Of a stretch of DNA of 64,000 bases, positions 61,533-64,000 are shown in pieces. The notes under the pieces were generated by a model. That model had not been told where the DNA came from. It worked only from the letters and a program-made list of their open reading frames with translations, and ran no database searches. The position numbers and the translations under genes were made by a program. Location: NCBI RefSeq assembly GCF_024138165.1, contig NZ_CP100000.1:682001-746000 (forward strand), in the 5' to 3' direction. The DNA comes from Halorussus vallis (GTDB taxonomy: Archaea > Halobacteriota > Halobacteria > Halobacteriales > Haladaptataceae). Each line of letters opens with the position of its first letter. The stretch's first letter is position 1.

Positions 61533-63098
61533 ATGGACAAGTCCGCGTTCGGTGACGCCGCGCGCTCGGGCAACGTCGCGCGCCTCCACGACGAAACGGC
61601 CGAGCGCCACGCCGCCGACACGGCGCTCGAGATGGACGGTGCGGAGATGACCCACGGTCGACTCCGGGACCGCTCGGCGCGATTTGCCGGCGGACTCCGC
61701 GAACGCGGGGCCGACGTCGGCGACCGGGTGCTGGTGTACCTGCCCAACTGTCCGGAGTACGTCGTCGCGACGCTCGGGGCGCTCAAGGCCGGCGCGGTAG
61801 CGTCGCCGATGAATCCCCAGTACAAGGCGCGTGAGATCGGCCACCAGCTCGCCGACACCGGGGCGTCGGTCATCGTCACCCACGCCGCGCTCCGCGAACA
61901 CCTGACCGAGGCGCTCGGCGAAACCGACGCGAGTCCGACTGTTGTCACGGTGGGTCCCGCCGACGACCTTCCGGAGGGCGACGCGGCGTTCGAGGACGTC
62001 AACGGAGAGCCGATAACCATCGACCGCGAGGGCGACGACGTCGCGCTCCAGCCGTACACCAGCGGGACAACCGGCGAGCCAAAGGGCGTGCTCCTCACCC
62101 ACGGGAACCTCCGGGCGCAGGCGTTCTCTGGGTTCGAACTGGTCGACGTCGACCCCGGCGAGGACCGGAGCCTGGCGGTCCTACCGCTGTACCACATCAC
62201 CGGCTTCGTCCACTCGACGTGGCAGACGCTGGTCCGGGGCGGAACCGTCCACCTTCGCGACCCCGCCGGATGGGACGCCGAGGACGCCATGCGGACCATC
62301 GAGGAGGTGGGAATCACGGGGTTCATCGGCGTCGCGGCGATGTACGTCGACCTGGTCAACCACGAGGCGTTCGGCGAGTACGACCTGTCGAGTCTGCGCG
62401 AAACCGGACAGGGCGGCGCGAAGATGCCCGTCGCGGTCCAGCGCGAGTTCGAGTCGGTCGCCGGCGTCGACACCTGGGAGGGTTACGGCCTCACCGAGAC
62501 GACCGCGGCGACCCACACCGGCGCGGGGTCGACGTTCGGCCACCGACTCGGGACCATCGGCCAGCCACTCCGGATGACCGACGCGAAAATCGTCGACGAA
62601 CGCGGCGACGAGGTCCCGCCGGGCGAGGAGGGCGAACTGCTCGTCAGAGGACCGCAGGTGATGAAGGGGTACCACGACCTGCCCGAGGCGAATGACGCGG
62701 CGTTCACCGACGAGGGGTACTTCCGGACCGGCGACGTCGCGCGCCGCGACGCGGAGAACTACTACGAGATAATCGACCGGAAGAAGCACATGATAAACAC
62801 GGCGGGGTACAACGTCTACCCCAGCGAAGTCGAGGAGTTGCTGTTCGAACACGAGGGCGTCGCCGACGCCGCCGTGGTCGGCATCCCCGACGACCGGCGG
62901 GGTGAGACCGTCAAGGCGTTCGTAGTCCCTGCGCCGGACGCCGCCCCGACCGCCGAGGAGATACGGCAGTTCTGCCTGGAGAACCTCGCGGAGTACAAAC
63001 ACCCCCGCGAGGTCGAGTTCGTCGAGGAACTCCCCCGGACGGCGAGCGGCAAGGTCCGGAAGTTCAAACTGGTCGAGGACGAGGAGTCCCGACAGTGA
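61533..63098 (+). CDS. Long-chain-fatty-acid--CoA ligase (AMP-binding)
   Basis: A 521-residue adenylate-forming ligase. ATP loop PYTSGTTGEPKGVLLTHGNL, substrate region VLPLYHITGFVHSTW, YGLTETTAATHTG, and YFRTGDVARRDAENYYEIIDRKKHMINTAGYNVYPSEVE, with the C-terminal LPRTASGKVRK lysine. The IDRKK and NVYPSEVE forms are typical of long- or medium-chain acid ligases. It overlaps the HAD hydrolase gene by 4 bases. The neighbouring SDR and P450 may belong to the same fatty-acid or aromatic-acid route, but that is inference. Confidence 0.92.
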   Translation: MDKSAFGDAARSGNVARLHDETAERHAADTALEMDGAEMTHGRLRDRSARFAGGLRERGADVGDRVLVYLPNCPEYVVATLGALKAGAVASPMNPQYKAREIGHQLADTGASVIVTHAALREHLTEALGETDASPTVVTVGPADDLPEGDAAFEDVNGEPITIDREGDDVALQPYTSGTTGEPKGVLLTHGNLRAQAFSGFELVDVDPGEDRSLAVLPLYHITGFVHSTWQTLVRGGTVHLRDPAGWDAEDAMRTIEEVGITGFIGVAAMYVDLVNHEAFGEYDLSSLRETGQGGAKMPVAVQREFESVAGVDTWEGYGLTETTAATHTGAGSTFGHRLGTIGQPLRMTDAKIVDERGDEVPPGEEGELLVRGPQVMKGYHDLPEANDAAFTDEGYFRTGDVARRDAENYYEIIDRKKHMINTAGYNVYPSEVEELLFEHEGVADAAVVGIPDDRRGETVKAFVVPAPDAAPTAEEIRQFCLENLAEYKHPREVEFVEELPRTASGKVRKFKLVEDEESRQ

Positions 63099-63829
63099 CG
63101 GGCGCCGACCCGCACTGGCGGGCGGTGTTCTGGGACATCGGCGGCGTCATCCTGAACGCCGACTCGGTCCGGCGCGCCCACCGGGAGTTCGTCCGGCGCG
63201 TCGTGGAGGAGCACGCACCCGAGACGCCGGTAGCGGACGCGCTCGAAACGTGGCGCGCCGCGGTCGGCGACTACTTCCGCGAGCGCGAGGGCACCGAGTT
63301 CCGGGACGCCCGGATGGCGTACCACCGCGCGGTCGCCGAAGTCGTCGGCGCGGAGATTGTCGAGTCGGAGTGGCGACCCCTCTTCGAGGCGGTGTCCGCC
63401 GAGACGCTCGAACCGAACCCCGGCGCGGTCGAAACCGTCGAGCGACTCGCCGAAACCGACCTTCACGTGGGCGTCGTCAGCGACGTCGACGCCGCGGAGG
63501 GCCGCCGAATTCTGGAGACGTTCGGCATCGACTCGGCGTTCGACTCGATCACGACCTCCGAGGAGGTCGGCCGGACGAAACCCGACCCGGCGATGTTCGA
63601 GGCCGCCCTGTCGGCCGCCGGCGTGCCGGCGGCCGACGCCGTCATGATCGGCGACCGGTACGAACACGACGTGGAAGGGGCGGCCGCGCTGGGACTGACC
63701 ACCGTCGCCTACGGCGCCGACGACGGCCCGGCGGTCGACTACGCCGTCGACGACCTGCGGGAGATTCTCTCGATTCTCGGCGTCGAAGACGCCGTAGACG
63801 ATAACCGTGCCGACGGCGCGGGTGGCTGA
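63095..63829 (+). CDS. HAD-superfamily hydrolase
   Basis: A 244-residue HAD hydrolase with a helical cap and GTG start, overlapping the ligase stop (GTGA). Motif I is AVFWDIGGVILN, where the second acidic residue is Gly, as in several subfamily IA members; motif II is VGVVSDVDAAEG; motif III/IV is VGRTKPDPAMF and MIGDRYEHDVEGA. Its C-terminal tail is acidic. It may be a phosphatase or dehalogenase-like enzyme acting on a product of the linked ligase, or a housekeeping phosphatase; not determinable here. Confidence 0.88.
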   Translation: MTGADPHWRAVFWDIGGVILNADSVRRAHREFVRRVVEEHAPETPVADALETWRAAVGDYFREREGTEFRDARMAYHRAVAEVVGAEIVESEWRPLFEAVSAETLEPNPGAVETVERLAETDLHVGVVSDVDAAEGRRILETFGIDSAFDSITTSEEVGRTKPDPAMFEAALSAAGVPAADAVMIGDRYEHDVEGAAALGLTTVAYGADDGPAVDYAVDDLREILSILGVEDAVDDNRADGAGG

Positions 63830-63964
63830 GTCAGCGCGACGACCGCGATTCTCGTTTCCGCAGTTTCCATCCGGCGCAGACCGCAGGCCACCGGCACGCC
63901 GGTCGAGCGAGGGGCCGCCATCTTTAATGAACAGTGCACGGCGGTTGGTATCGGGGAACGTACA

Positions 63965-64000
63965 ATGGGGGACACGCTACTGTTCCGAACCGCGGAGTGT
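63965..64000 (+). CDS. Start of an unidentified gene, cut by the window end
   Basis: An ATG opens a frame of 12 codons (MGDTLLFRTAEC) that runs off the end. A TTTAATGAAC at about 63923-63932 is 33-42 bases before it and might be its TATA box. Too short to identify. Confidence 0.5.
   Translation, partial: MGDTLLFRTAEC

Overview
This window is a GC-rich (roughly two-thirds G+C) haloarchaeal chromosome segment. The proteins are strongly acidic, TATA boxes commonly sit about 26 bases before start codons (leaderless transcripts), and the marker families are archaeal: archaellin, AglB and AglJ, Bat- and TrmB-type regulators, archaeal isopentenyl phosphate kinase, dodecin, and a Cdc6-like ATPase. 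The organism is most likely a member of class Halobacteria; the genus cannot be fixed from this sequence alone. I see no rRNA, tRNA, CRISPR array or intact insertion sequence.

Layout. 1-3774 (+): the end of anaerobic glycerol-3-phosphate dehydrogenase (glpB, glpC), a divergent Cdc6-like ATPase and a Bat-type regulator. 3787-24372: a cell-surface glycosylation locus. It holds a DUF368 lipid-carrier-phosphate transporter, the oligosaccharyltransferase AglB, a flippase, six alkaline-phosphatase-superfamily proteins, two GT4 and one GT2 glycosyltransferases, an archaellin and the initiating transferase AglJ. 24434-31491: acyl-CoA metabolism (acyl-CoA synthetase, thiolase plus DUF35 partner), an alpha/beta hydrolase and a prolyl oligopeptidase. 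31625-33348: mevalonate kinase and isopentenyl phosphate kinase, which supply isoprenoids and therefore also dolichol. 33828-43280: a CUT1 sugar ABC transporter operon ending in a small membrane protein and a Gfo/Idh/MocA dehydrogenase, with an aldo/keto reductase and a TrmB-type regulator nearby. 43839-57319: mixed housekeeping genes (PAC2 protein, MscS channel, stress protein, nucleotidase-like phosphatase, aminotransferase, membrane proteins, dodecin, IscA, CNNM/CBS protein, HisD) and several conserved haloarchaeal hypotheticals. 57645-64000: a GT2 glycosyltransferase, a cytochrome P450, an SDR, a fatty-acyl-CoA ligase, a HAD hydrolase and the first codons of a further gene.

How the genes work together. 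In the glycosylation locus, AglJ should load the first sugar onto dolichyl phosphate, the GT2 and GT4 enzymes extend the glycan, the flippase inverts the lipid-linked oligosaccharide, and AglB transfers it to protein. The adjacent archaellin carries three N-X-S/T sequons and is a natural acceptor. The DUF368 protein may return the spent carrier. The most unusual part is the set of six alkaline-phosphatase-superfamily proteins. Five have a threonine at the nucleophile position rather than a sulfatase Cys/Ser, and all six end in the same short LGYL-type tail. They may form an undescribed glycan- or lipid-decorating set.

Non-coding signals of interest: a two-copy 91-94 base element placed downstream of two unrelated genes in the same orientation (33416-33506 and 43740-43833); a perfect 17-base palindrome before the TrmB gene; an AT-rich 23-base inverted repeat before the sugar transporter; a run of four hairpins in a 681-base gene-free stretch near 50.8-51.0 kb; and several strong hairpin terminators.
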